A stretch of 10,526 nt of DNA from Xanthobacteraceae bacterium (lineage in GTDB: Bacteria > Pseudomonadota > Alphaproteobacteria > Rhizobiales > Xanthobacteraceae), in contig JAICQA010000060.1 of NCBI GenBank assembly GCA_025929595.1, positions 1 through 10,526 on the forward strand, written 5' to 3'. The position numbers were made by a program, and so were the translations under genes. The notes beneath the pieces were generated by a model. The model saw only the letters and a list, made by a program, of their open reading frames with translations. It had not been told where the DNA came from and searched no databases. Position 1 is the stretch's first letter, and every line of letters starts with the position of its first letter. This document shows positions 1-7,514 of this stretch, in pieces.

Positions 1-1
1 G

Positions 2-628
2 GACCGGGCGAAGGCGTTAACGCTCGTGCCCGTTTCACATGAAACGGAATCGCGGCTCGACCTGTTCGTGAATCTATTCCTGCGCTGGCAGAAGGCGGTG
101 CAGCTCGTCGCACCGTCTACGCTGTCGAAGCTGTGGACACGGCACATTGCGGACAGTCTTCAGCTCGTGGCGCTCGCGCCGGAGGCAAAAGTTTGGGCGG
201 ATCTCGGGACGGGCGGCGGATTTCCCGGATTGGTCGTCGCCATTGCCATCGCGGACCGGCCGGGCGCGATGGTGCACCTGGTCGAGAGCGACACGAGAAA
301 AGCCGCGTTCCTGCGCGAGGCTGTGCGAATCACCCAGGCACGTGCGACCGTCCATAATGAGCGGATCGAGTCGGCGGCGGAACGGATTGGTCCGGTGGAT
401 GCGGTGACGGCCCGGGCGCTGGCGCCGATGGAAAAGCAGCTCCTGCTCGCCTATCCCGTCCTAAGTGCCGGAGCGCGCGGTCTTTTTCTTAAAGGACAAG
501 ATGTTGATAGCGAATTGACCGGAGCCGCTAAATCTTGGAGTATCGAAACCTCGATCCAGCCCAGCCTGACCGACCCCGGCGGCCGGATCGTTCTCGTCAA
601 CCGGGCCCTGCCCTTAGGCAAGCGTTAA
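2..628 (+). CDS. rsmG: 16S rRNA (guanine-527-N7)-methyltransferase RsmG, 5'-truncated by window edge
   Basis: RsmG (GidB) uses S-adenosylmethionine to methylate N7 of G527 in the 530 loop of 16S rRNA. The visible 208 residues have the family order: an N-terminal helical part with WQKAVQLVAPSTL and WTRHIADSLQL, then SAM motif I as DLGTGGGFPGL, and the later KGQD segment. The frame is open back to base 2, and the residues before the GTG at 26 (DRAKALTLV) look like genuine family sequence. I therefore take the gene to begin left of the window and do not accept a GTG start at 26. The stop at 626-628 lies two bases before the parA ATG. The neighbours fit the usual mnmG-rsmG-parA-parB order; mnmG is inferred and not visible. 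A parS-like palindrome is embedded at 31-46 and encodes part of Pro-Val-Ser-His-Glu-Thr. The identity is secure. Confidence 0.96.
   Translation, partial: DRAKALTLVPVSHETESRLDLFVNLFLRWQKAVQLVAPSTLSKLWTRHIADSLQLVALAPEAKVWADLGTGGGFPGLVVAIAIADRPGAMVHLVESDTRKAAFLREAVRITQARATVHNERIESAAERIGPVDAVTARALAPMEKQLLLAYPVLSAGARGLFLKGQDVDSELTGAAKSWSIETSIQPSLTDPGGRIVLVNRALPLGKR
31..46. promoter_or_regulatory. parS: parS-like ParB loading site inside rsmG
   Basis: The 16 bases CGTTTCACATGAAACG form two perfect 7-base inverted arms (CGTTTCA / TGAAACG) around a CA centre. The bacterial parS consensus is TGTTTCACGTGAAACA. The central 14 bases differ from it only at one of the two centre bases (CA instead of CG), and the two end bases also differ. 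The site lies about 1.5 kb upstream of parB and next to parA, where chromosomal parS sites are expected. I saw no second copy in the window. Binding by ParB is inferred from sequence and position only. Confidence 0.72.
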
Positions 629-630
629 CC

Positions 631-1473
631 ATGATCGCAAATCCCAAGGCTCCCAACCGCCCCCGGGTCCTCGCCATCGCCAACCAGAAAGGCGGCGTCG
701 GCAAGACGACGACCGCCATCAACCTAGGCACGGCGCTGGCCGCCATCGACGAGCGCGTGCTGATCGTCGATCTCGATCCGCAGGGCAACGCCTCGACCGG
801 ACTCGGCATCGATTACAAGAGCCGCAGGATTTCGACCTACGACGCGCTGGTCGGCGCGATGCCCCTCGCCCAGACCATTCGCGAGACGGCGGTCCCTCAC
901 CTGCACATCGCGCCGTCGACCGTCGATCTCTCGGGGTTCGATCTCGAAATTTCGACCGCGAGCGACCGCGCGTTTCGCCTGCGCAACGCGATCGCGACGC
1001 TCGAGCGGCCGACGCGCGACGCCGACGGAAAGATTTCCAATGGCGGATACAGCTACGCGCTGGTCGATTGTCCGCCTTCCCTCAACTTGCTGACCGTCAA
1101 TGCGATGGCGGCGGCGGACGCGATTCTCGTGCCGCTGCAATGCGAATTCTTCGCACTCGAAGGATTGTCCCAACTGCTCAAGACCGTCGAGGAAGTGAAG
1201 CGCAGCCTCAATCCCGACCTCTCCATCCACGGCGTCGTGCTGACGATGTATGACGCGCGGAATAATTTGTCGGATCAGGTTGTCGCCGACGTGCGGCAGT
1301 TCATGGGCGAGAAGGTTTATGAGACGGTGATCCCGCGCAATGTGCGCGTGTCGGAGGCGCCGTCCTACGGCAAGCCCGTGCTGCTCTACGACTTCAAGTG
1401 CGTCGGCAGCCAGGCGTATCTGAAACTCGCTTCGGAGATCGTGCAACGCGAGCGCTCGCTGGCGGCGGCATGA
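631..1473 (+). CDS. parA: Chromosome partitioning ATPase ParA (Soj family)
   Basis: ParA is a deviant Walker-A ATPase. It dimerises on ATP, binds DNA non-specifically, and drives segregation of ParB-parS complexes after replication. The 280 residues show the deviant P-loop KGGVGKTT at 20-27, the motif VDLDPQGNAS at 46-55, the Walker B-like ALVDCPPS at 143-150, and the family segment VPLQCEFFALEGLSQLL near 167-183. Length is typical. I chose the ATG at 631 because it lies two bases after the rsmG stop and gives the usual short N-terminal extension before the P-loop. The frame is open further upstream inside rsmG, but that part does not resemble ParA. No strong Shine-Dalgarno is visible, so coupling to rsmG translation is plausible. 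parB follows after 58 bases on the same strand. Confidence 0.97.
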   Translation: MIANPKAPNRPRVLAIANQKGGVGKTTTAINLGTALAAIDERVLIVDLDPQGNASTGLGIDYKSRRISTYDALVGAMPLAQTIRETAVPHLHIAPSTVDLSGFDLEISTASDRAFRLRNAIATLERPTRDADGKISNGGYSYALVDCPPSLNLLTVNAMAAADAILVPLQCEFFALEGLSQLLKTVEEVKRSLNPDLSIHGVVLTMYDARNNLSDQVVADVRQFMGEKVYETVIPRNVRVSEAPSYGKPVLLYDFKCVGSQAYLKLASEIVQRERSLAAA

Positions 1474-1531
1474 CTGCAAACTGCGGCGACCGGACGACCA
1501 CCCAACCAGTGAACGGAGTTGAAATTTGACC

Positions 1532-2413
1532 ATGGCGGAAGAAGCGCCCCGATCACGGCTGGGCAGAGGCCTCGCGGCACTCATCGGCGATGCCGGCGAT
1601 GAAAACGCGGCGATCGAACGCGCGCGCGGCCAGCGCCGCGTGCCGGTCGAGTTTCTCAGGCCGAACCCGCGCAACCCGCGCCGGCACTTCAATGACATGG
1701 AGCTCGACGAGCTTTCGACGTCGATCCGCGCCAAGGGAATCCTGCAACCAATTCTCGTGCGCGCCGTGTCGGGGGCGCCAGACGCTTACGAGATCATCGC
1801 CGGCGAGCGGCGGTGGCGCGCGGCGCAGCGGGCAGGGCTGCACGACGTGCCGGTGCTGCTGCTCGAGATCGGCGACAAGGAAGCGCTCGAGATCGCCATC
1901 ATCGAGAACGTGCAGCGGGCGGACCTCAATCCGCTCGAAGAGGCGATGGGTTACGACTCGCTGATCGAGCAGTTCAGCTACGCGCAGGCCGACCTTGCGA
2001 AGATTGTCGGCAAGAGCCGCAGCCATATCGCCAACACGCTGCGGCTGATGAAGCTGCCCGAGAGCGTGAAACGCTATCTCGCTGAGGGGAAGCTCACGGC
2101 GGGGCACGCGCGCGCGCTGCTCGCGAGCGACAACCCGGAAGCGCTCGCGCGGCAGATCATCGAGAAGGGACTGAACGTGCGCGACGTCGAGGCGCTCGCC
2201 GGCGCGCAGGCGGAGGCGAAAGGCAAGACCGCGAAACGCCGCCCGCGCGGTGCAAAAAGTGCCGACGTGCGCGCGCTCGAACGCAAGCTCTCGGACATTC
2301 TCGGGCTACAGGTGGAAATCAATCACCGCGCGTCGGGCGGGGATTTGCGCATCCGCTACCGGACGCTCGAGCAGCTCGATGCGGTGTGCCGGAAGCTTGG
2401 GGTGAGGCACTGA
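1532..2413 (+). CDS. parB: Chromosome partitioning protein ParB (CTP-dependent parS clamp)
   Basis: ParB binds parS, loads as a CTP-dependent sliding clamp, and stimulates ParA ATPase. The 293 residues contain the N-terminal ParA-contact segment LGRGLAALIGD (10-20), the CTP-binding motif GERRWR (91-96), ENVQR (125-129), and a helix-turn-helix around 150-175 (KSRSHIANTLRLMKLP). A basic linker (about 225-243) and a C-terminal dimerisation domain (about 244-293) follow. The start is slightly uncertain. A TTG at 1526, in frame two codons earlier, sits 7 bases after GGAG (1515-1518), whereas the ATG at 1532 sits 13 bases after it. I prefer the ATG because homologues typically begin close to Met-Ala-Glu-Glu. 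It probably shares a transcript with parA. The convergent holA lies downstream, separated by a palindromic element. Confidence 0.96.
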   Translation: MAEEAPRSRLGRGLAALIGDAGDENAAIERARGQRRVPVEFLRPNPRNPRRHFNDMELDELSTSIRAKGILQPILVRAVSGAPDAYEIIAGERRWRAAQRAGLHDVPVLLLEIGDKEALEIAIIENVQRADLNPLEEAMGYDSLIEQFSYAQADLAKIVGKSRSHIANTLRLMKLPESVKRYLAEGKLTAGHARALLASDNPEALARQIIEKGLNVRDVEALAGAQAEAKGKTAKRRPRGAKSADVRALERKLSDILGLQVEINHRASGGDLRIRYRTLEQLDAVCRKLGVRH

Positions 2414-2432
2414 ACCTGACCTAGCTTACCGG

Positions 2433-2547
2433 CGTCATTCCGGGGCGCGGCCGAAGGCCGCGAGCCCGGAATCCAAGGTGAGTCAGCGAACGGTGTCGCG
2501 GCCGCTTGGATTCCGGGCCCGCCGCTTCGCGGCGTCCCGGAATGACG
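2433..2547. repeat. Cloverleaf-capable palindromic intergenic element A
   Basis: This element fills almost the whole gap between the convergent parB and holA genes. Its outer arms are CGTCATTCCGGG (2433-2444) and CCCGGAATGACG (2536-2547), perfectly complementary over 12 bases. Inside is a left hairpin CGCGGCC-GAA-GGCCGCG (2446-2462). Next come inner arms GCCCGGAATCCAAG (2464-2477) and CTTGGATTCCGGGC (2505-2518), a perfect 14-base pairing with a 27-base loop. A right hairpin CGCCGC-TTC-GCGGCG (2520-2534) completes it. As DNA or RNA it can fold as a four-way junction. GTCATTCCGGG-type repeats are, to my knowledge, common in Bradyrhizobium-like genomes. It may also act as a bidirectional transcription stop, although no T-tract follows. 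Confidence 0.88.
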
Positions 2548-2550
2548 GAA

Positions 2551-3579
2551 TCAGCGCCTTCTTCGCGCGCCTTTGGCGAGCGCCAGAATCTCGCGCTCGG
2601 CGATGGGGTCGGCGAGCTCGGCCGAACGGCGCGAGGCGAGAAGGGCCGTGCCGAGCGCGGTGAGCGTTCGCTCCAGCTCGCCCGAGCCGAAGCGGGTCAG
2701 CGCGCGCTCGAACGACGACTGCCGGCGAAAATGGATACGCTGCTGCGGCTCGCGTACGAGCGAAGCGGCGCGGTCGCCGCGCTCCACACGCAGGCTCAGG
2801 CGGTGCAGCGTTGCCACGTGCCGGATCGCGGCGCCGAGCACGACGCTGGCGGGACTTCCTGCCGCACGTGTTTTCGCGAACGACACCAGCGCCTCGTCGG
2901 CATCGCCCGCCGCCGCCGCGTCGACCACGTCGTCAATCGCAAGACCCGAACTGTCGGCGATGGCGGCGATCACGTCGTCATATTCAATTCGCTTCTTGCC
3001 GCCGGCATAGAGCATGAGCTTGTCGAGCTCGGCGCGCGAGGCCATGCGGTCGGAGCCGAGCAGGCTCGCCAGCACGTCGCGCGCGTCGCGCTCGATCTCA
3101 AGTCCGGCCGCGCGCAAGGTCGAATCGATCAGCGCTGCGATCGCGCGCTCGTCGTCCTCGTAGCAGGGGAGCGCCGCGGCGCTGTTGGCCGCCTCAACCA
3201 TCTTTCGAAGCGGTGCGCCCTTCCTGAGGTCGCCGGCCTCGATCACGATCAAGGCGTCCTGCGGCGGGTCGGCAAGAATGCCTTCGAGCGCTTCCACGAA
3301 GGAACGGCCGCCGGCGCGCACATGCACAATACGTCTGCCGCCGAACAGGCCGATCGCGCGCGCCTCGTCGGCGAGACGTCCGGGATCGGAGGCGAGCTGA
3401 TCGCCCTCAAGGGTCACGGTTGAAAACGGGTCGGACGGGTCGGCGCCGCCGGCCTTCAGGAGCACGCGTGCGCGCTCGCGGACGAGACCGAGGTCGGGCC
3501 CGTAAACAAGAATGACGGTATGACGCGGGTTCGGCCGGGCGACGTACGCGTCGACGTCTCTGACGGCTATCGCGGCCAC
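2551..3579 (-). CDS. holA: DNA polymerase III subunit delta (HolA)
   Basis: HolA is the delta subunit of the DnaX clamp-loader complex. It contacts the sliding clamp and opens it so that it can be loaded on primed DNA. The 342-residue product has the delta N-terminal pattern ILVYGPDLGLVRERA (near 22-37), a degenerate P-loop region without ATPase residues, followed by the helical lid and collar domains. The order leuS-lptE-holA supports the call, as this gene set is widely conserved. The start is a GTG at 3579, six bases after the lptE stop. It is the first possible start, because the same frame is closed by that stop codon, and no clear Shine-Dalgarno is visible, so translation is probably coupled to lptE. 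The stop lies three bases from palindromic element A. Confidence 0.93.
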   Translation of the reverse strand: MAAIAVRDVDAYVARPNPRHTVILVYGPDLGLVRERARVLLKAGGADPSDPFSTVTLEGDQLASDPGRLADEARAIGLFGGRRIVHVRAGGRSFVEALEGILADPPQDALIVIEAGDLRKGAPLRKMVEAANSAAALPCYEDDERAIAALIDSTLRAAGLEIERDARDVLASLLGSDRMASRAELDKLMLYAGGKKRIEYDDVIAAIADSSGLAIDDVVDAAAAGDADEALVSFAKTRAAGSPASVVLGAAIRHVATLHRLSLRVERGDRAASLVREPQQRIHFRRQSSFERALTRFGSGELERTLTALGTALLASRRSAELADPIAEREILALAKGARRRR

Positions 3580-3585
3580 GATGCG

Positions 3586-4131
3586 TCAGGTGCGCGTGAG
3601 GAAATACGATGCGAGACGCGCGCGAATCTGATCGGCAGCGACCTTGGCGGCACGGTTCTCGGCGTCGCGCTTGGCGCGCATGTTGGCGAACAACTGGCCC
3701 GCCGTATCGATCGAAACCCGCGCGATGGCCGTTTCGGTCAGCACGATCCTGTCCTGCACCACGTCATGCAGCTTGTAGGTGATATCGAAGGCGATCATCT
3801 GCGCGGCCGAACGGCCGGACTGCGGATCGATCACCGGACTGAACGCGCTGACGTTCGCGACCAATGTCAGCCGGTAGGGTGCGCCTTCGCGGTTGCCCTG
3901 ACCGCCGGTCAGTTCATAGATCAGGTCATTGCGCAGCTCGTTGCCGATGCGGCCGCCGATAAAAGCCACGTCGACGTCGCGCAGCGCCTGATTGAGCGAA
4001 GGGCCGCTGCCTTGCAACGGCGTCTCGGCATACATCGGCTGGAACTGGCAGCCGGCGAGAGTCGCCGCCAGCAATGCCGCCGTGAGCAACAGTCCGCGCG
4101 AGTTTCCGCTTTTTCGCTCAACCGACGACAT
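3586..4131 (-). CDS. lptE: LPS assembly lipoprotein LptE
   Basis: LptE is the outer-membrane lipoprotein that plugs and supports the LptD barrel, which inserts lipopolysaccharide into the outer leaflet. The 181-residue product begins with a basic stretch (RKSGNSRG) and a hydrophobic segment (about 13-26) that ends in the lipobox Leu-Ala-Gly-Cys, giving lipidated Cys28. The mature part starts QFQPMYA, a pattern typical of alphaproteobacterial LptE. The ATG at 4131 overlaps the last 14 bases of leuS (4118-4131), so translational coupling is likely. The stop codon TGA is followed six bases later by the holA GTG in the same frame. LptE is poorly conserved in general, so the call rests on lipobox, length and the leuS-lptE-holA context together. 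Confidence 0.9.
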   Translation of the reverse strand: MSSVERKSGNSRGLLLTAALLAATLAGCQFQPMYAETPLQGSGPSLNQALRDVDVAFIGGRIGNELRNDLIYELTGGQGNREGAPYRLTLVANVSAFSPVIDPQSGRSAAQMIAFDITYKLHDVVQDRIVLTETAIARVSIDTAGQLFANMRAKRDAENRAAKVAADQIRARLASYFLTRT

Positions 4132-6745
4132 TCACGATCCTCTGCGGCACCACGATGATACGCTTCGGCGCACGGCCCTCAAGGGCCCGTTGCACGGGCT
4201 CCAACGCCAACACCGCCGCCTCGACTTCCGCCGAACCGGCGTCGCGCGCGACCGTCACGTCGGCGCGTTTCTTGCCATTCACCTGCACCGGCAGCGTGAT
4301 TGATTCCTCGACCAGAAGAGCCTGCTCGAGCTTCGGCCATGGCTCTTCTGCGACCAAGCGCTTGTGGCCGAGGGCAGCCCAGCACTCCTCGGCGAGATGC
4401 GGCATCATCGGCTCGACCAAGCGAACGAGAATGTTGCCCGCCTCGCGGAAGGCGGCTGCGAGATCGGCGGCAACGGACTTCGCCGCGCGCGCCCCGGCGA
4501 TCGCCGTGCCGCGCGAATTGGCCAACTCGTAAATCTGCGCGACGCTGCGGTTGAAGCGAAGCCGCTCGATGTCTTCGCTCACTCGTGCAAGTGCGCCGTG
4601 CGCGCTCTTGCGGACGGCGAGCGCGGCCGCGCCCGGCGCCGCCGGAACAGGCGTGCCGACGGGTGCCGCCAACTCGGCCAGCTCTCCCGCGAGGCGATAG
4701 AGGCGCTGCACGAAACGGTGTGCGCCCTGCACGCCTTCCTCGCTCCAGATCACATCGCGCTCCGGGGGACTGTCCGACAACATGAACCAGCGAGCGGTAT
4801 CGGCCCCGTAGGACGAAAGTATGTCGTCGGGATCGACGGTATTCCGCTTCGATTTCGACATCTTTTCAATGGGGCCGATGGCAACTTCCTCGCCGTCCTC
4901 GAGCAGGAAGGCGCGGCGCTTGTCGCCCTCGCTTTCGATGCGGACGTCGGCGGGCTGCACGAAGCTGCCGTCCTTCTTCTCGTAGGTCTCGTGGACGACC
5001 ATGCCCTGCGTGAACAGGCCCTTGAACGGCTCGTCGATATCGGCGTGGCCGGTGGCCTTCATCGCGCGCGTGAAGAAGCGCGAATAGAGCAGATGCAAAA
5101 TCGCGTGCTCGACGCCGCCAATATATTGGTCGACCGGCATCCAGTAGTTGGCGGCCCTGGCGTCGGTCGGCGCAGTCTCGATCCACGGGTCGGTGAAGCG
5201 CAGGAAGTACCAGGACGAATCCACGAAAGTGTCCATGGTGTCGGTCTCCCGCCGCGCAAGCTTGCCGCAAACCGGGCAGGGGACATGCTTCCATGTCGGG
5301 TGGCGGTCGAGCGGATTGCCGGGGCGGTCGAACTCGATGTCGTCGGGCAACTCGACCGGCAGGTCCTTCGCCGGCACCGGCACGGGACCGTGCTCGACGC
5401 AATGGATGACCGGGATCGGGCAGCCCCAGTAGCGCTGGCGTGAAATGCCCCAGTCGCGCAGGCGGAATTGCACCTGGCGCTGCGCGACCGGACGATTGCC
5501 GCGCGTCTCTTTCTCAAGCCTGCGCGCGACTTCTTCCTTCGCCTGCTCGACGGTCATGCCGTCGAGGAAGCGCGAATTCACGAGCCTGCCGTCCTCGATA
5601 TAGGCCTCGTTGCCGACCTCGAACGTTTTCGGATCGACCCCTTCCGGCAAGACAACGGGCAGAACCGGCAGGCCGTATTTGCGCGCGAAGTCGAGGTCGC
5701 GCTGGTCATGCGCGGGACAGCCGAAGATCGCGCCGGTCCCGTAGTCCATCAGCACAAAATTCGCGATGTAGACCGGCAGCTCCCACTGGCCGTCGAACGG
5801 GTGCCTGGCGCGCAGGCCGGTGTCGAAGCCGAGCTTCTCGGCCTTTTCGATCGCTTCCTGCGCGGTGCCGATGCGCTTGCATTCCTCGATAAAGGCGGCC
5901 GCTTTCGGATTGTTGGCCGCGATAGATTTCGCGAGCGGATGGTCGGGCGAGATCGCAACGAAAGATGCGCCGAATAACGTATCGTGGCGCGTCGTGAAGA
6001 CCTCCACTTCGCCGTGCTCGCCTGCGGGCCTTGCGAGCATGAAACGACAGAGCAAACCTTCCGAACGGCCGATCCAGTTCTTCTGCATCAGCCGGACTTT
6101 TTCCGGCCAGCGATCGAGCGTGTCGAGCGCGGTGAGCAGGTCTTCCGAATATTTCGTGATCTTGAAGAACCACTGCGTCAGCTCGCGCTGCTCGACTTCG
6201 GCGCCCGAGCGCCAGCCGCGGCCGTCGATCACCTGCTCGTTCGCGAGCACGGTCTGATCGACCGGGTCCCAGTTCACTTTTGACGTCTTGCGCTCGACGA
6301 GTCCCGCCCTCCAGAAATCGAGAAACATCTTCTGCTGGTGGCGGTAGTAGCTCGGGTCGCAGGTGGCGACTTCGCGGCTCCAGTCGAGCGAGAGGCCCAT
6401 CGACTTGAGCTGCTTCTTCATCGTGTCGATGTTTTCGTAGGTCCATTTTTTCGGGTGGACCTTGTTCTGCATCGCCGCGTTCTCGGCCGGCATGCCGAAG
6501 GCGTCCCAGCCCATGGGGTGCAGCACATTGTGTCCGCGCGCGCGCATGTAGCGCGCGACCACGTCGCCCATCGTGTAGTTGCGCACATGGCCCATGTGGA
6601 TGCGCCCCGACGGGTAGGGGAACATCTCGAGCACGTAATATTTCGAGCGCGGGTCGTCGTTCGAGGTCTTGAAGATCTCGCGCTCTTCCCAGATGCGCTG
6701 CCAGCGCGGCTCGGCGTCGCGGGCGTTGTAGCGTTCGCTTTTCAT
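4118..6745 (-). CDS. leuS: Leucyl-tRNA synthetase
   Basis: This is a class Ia synthetase that charges tRNA-Leu with leucine and edits mischarged products. The 875 residues match the family length. The catalytic HIGH signature is HMGH at 50-53 and KMSKS is at 628-632. The connective editing domain is recognisable by FTTRHDTLFGASF and by YGTGAIFGCPAHDQRD, which carries the conserved editing aspartate. The WIGRSEG segment lies between them and the N-terminal core. The C-terminus has the anticodon-binding and LeuS-specific small domain (PVQVNGKKRADVTV). The ATG at 6745 gives the usual start Met-Lys-Ser-Glu-Arg-Tyr-Asn. It is the first gene of the leuS-lptE-holA run and is divergent from yggS across an 88-base gap. 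Confidence 0.98.
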   Translation of the reverse strand: MKSERYNARDAEPRWQRIWEEREIFKTSNDDPRSKYYVLEMFPYPSGRIHMGHVRNYTMGDVVARYMRARGHNVLHPMGWDAFGMPAENAAMQNKVHPKKWTYENIDTMKKQLKSMGLSLDWSREVATCDPSYYRHQQKMFLDFWRAGLVERKTSKVNWDPVDQTVLANEQVIDGRGWRSGAEVEQRELTQWFFKITKYSEDLLTALDTLDRWPEKVRLMQKNWIGRSEGLLCRFMLARPAGEHGEVEVFTTRHDTLFGASFVAISPDHPLAKSIAANNPKAAAFIEECKRIGTAQEAIEKAEKLGFDTGLRARHPFDGQWELPVYIANFVLMDYGTGAIFGCPAHDQRDLDFARKYGLPVLPVVLPEGVDPKTFEVGNEAYIEDGRLVNSRFLDGMTVEQAKEEVARRLEKETRGNRPVAQRQVQFRLRDWGISRQRYWGCPIPVIHCVEHGPVPVPAKDLPVELPDDIEFDRPGNPLDRHPTWKHVPCPVCGKLARRETDTMDTFVDSSWYFLRFTDPWIETAPTDARAANYWMPVDQYIGGVEHAILHLLYSRFFTRAMKATGHADIDEPFKGLFTQGMVVHETYEKKDGSFVQPADVRIESEGDKRRAFLLEDGEEVAIGPIEKMSKSKRNTVDPDDILSSYGADTARWFMLSDSPPERDVIWSEEGVQGAHRFVQRLYRLAGELAELAAPVGTPVPAAPGAAALAVRKSAHGALARVSEDIERLRFNRSVAQIYELANSRGTAIAGARAAKSVAADLAAAFREAGNILVRLVEPMMPHLAEECWAALGHKRLVAEEPWPKLEQALLVEESITLPVQVNGKKRADVTVARDAGSAEVEAAVLALEPVQRALEGRAPKRIIVVPQRIVNVVG

Positions 6746-6833
6746 CGATTCAAACGGGCGGTGAACGGGCGGCGTTGACTAGGACTATAAAAAGCCCCAC
6801 GGGTCAACGGTTTGCGGCGCCGAGGAACCGGCA
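6746..6833. promoter_or_regulatory. Divergent promoter region between leuS and yggS
   Basis: This 88-base gap must hold the start signals for both genes. A perfect 7-base inverted repeat, CGTTGAC (6773-6779) and GTCAACG (6803-6809), places a TTGAC box on each strand. For leuS (minus), TTGACC (6807-6802) followed by 18 bases and CCTAGT (6783-6778) is a possible but weak promoter. For yggS (plus), CTATAA at 6785-6790 is a candidate -10 with only a poor -35 (GTGAAC, 6761-6766). There is also a short direct repeat of ACGGGCGG at 6754-6761 and 6765-6772. Region function is near certain; exact boxes are guesses. Confidence 0.4.
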
Positions 6834-7511
6834 GTGGCAGAGCGAGACGACAGGGTGGAACGGCTGGCGGCGGTCCGCACGCAGATCGCCGACGCCTGCC
6901 GTGCGTCGGGTCGCGGCAGTGACAGCGTGACGCTCGTGGCGGTTGCCAAGACGTTCGGCGCCGATGTCGTGCGGCCCGTGCTCGCCGCCGGTCAGCGGGT
7001 CTTCGGCGAGAACCGCGTCCAGGAGGCCAGGGCGAAATGGCCCGCGTTAAGGGGGGAATTTCCCGGCATTGAATTGCATCTGATCGGGCCGCTGCAGACC
7101 AACAAGGTCAAAGACGCGATCGAGCTGTTCGATGTGATCCAGACGCTCGACCGAATCTCGCTCGCCGCCGCGCTTGCGAAGGAGGGCGCGAAATCCGGCG
7201 GAAAGCTGCCGCGTCTGTTCGTGCAGGTGAACACCGGCGAGGAGCCGCAGAAGGCGGGCATCGCGCCCGGCGAAGCCGACGAATTCCTGCGCCGCTGCAA
7301 GGACGACTGCGGCCTTACGGTTGAAGGTCTCATGTGCATTCCGCCGCTCGAGGAGGCGCCGGCGCCGCATTTCGCGCTCACCGCAAAGATCGCCAGGCGC
7401 AACGGGCTCGCGCTGCTATCGATGGGCATGAGCGCCGACTTCGCCAATGCGATCGCGTTCGGCGCGACGCATGTGCGGGTGGGGAGCGCGATCTTCGGGG
7501 AGCGGCACTAG
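6834..7511 (+). CDS. yggS: YggS/PLPBP family pyridoxal-phosphate homeostasis protein
   Basis: This cytoplasmic single-domain PLP-binding protein has the fold of the alanine-racemase barrel and is linked to vitamin B6 and amino-acid homeostasis. It has no established catalytic reaction. The 225 residues show VTLVAVAK with the Schiff-base lysine at 39, FGENRVQEA near 57-65, HLIGPLQTNKVK, the VNTGEEPQKAG segment, and the C-terminal signature LLSMGMSADFANAIAFGATHVRVGSAIFGER. The length is normal. The GTG start at 6834 is supported by AGGA at 6823-6826, seven bases upstream. It is divergent from leuS and convergent with the L,D-transpeptidase gene, with palindromic element B beginning three bases after its stop. 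Confidence 0.96.
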   Translation: MAERDDRVERLAAVRTQIADACRASGRGSDSVTLVAVAKTFGADVVRPVLAAGQRVFGENRVQEARAKWPALRGEFPGIELHLIGPLQTNKVKDAIELFDVIQTLDRISLAAALAKEGAKSGGKLPRLFVQVNTGEEPQKAGIAPGEADEFLRRCKDDCGLTVEGLMCIPPLEEAPAPHFALTAKIARRNGLALLSMGMSADFANAIAFGATHVRVGSAIFGERH

Positions 7512-7514
7512 AAA

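Noticed and set aside
26..28. GTG at 26 as the start of rsmG
   Set aside because: The frame remains open to the window edge, and the residues encoded before 26 match the family style, so the gene most likely begins upstream of the window.
625..632. TTAACCAT, which matches a reported short CtrA-binding motif, at the rsmG/parA junction
   Set aside because: It is made of the rsmG stop codon followed by the usual ACC before the parA ATG. There is no second TTAA half-site at the proper spacing, so chance is the simpler explanation.
724..1734. 336-codon open frame on the minus strand opposite parA and the start of parB
   Set aside because: It lies opposite two certain genes. Its composition (Arg, Asp, His, Gln rich, no domain) is typical of antisense frames in GC-rich DNA, and it has no independent context.
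2414..2550. A classical intrinsic terminator between parB and holA
   Set aside because: Strong hairpins exist, but no run of T follows on either strand. I describe it as a palindromic repeat and leave terminator activity open.
2506..3423. 305-codon open frame on the plus strand opposite holA, starting inside palindromic element A
   Set aside because: It is the complement of the holA reading frame, has no recognisable domain, and its start falls within the repeat.
3520..4158. 212-codon open frame on the plus strand opposite lptE and the end of holA
   Set aside because: lptE has a clear signal sequence and lipobox in the expected operon, while the opposite frame shows no family features.
4364..5443. 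359-codon open frame on the plus strand opposite leuS
   Set aside because: leuS is unambiguous over this stretch with its motifs and full length. The antisense product has no recognisable motif and is a GC-driven shadow.
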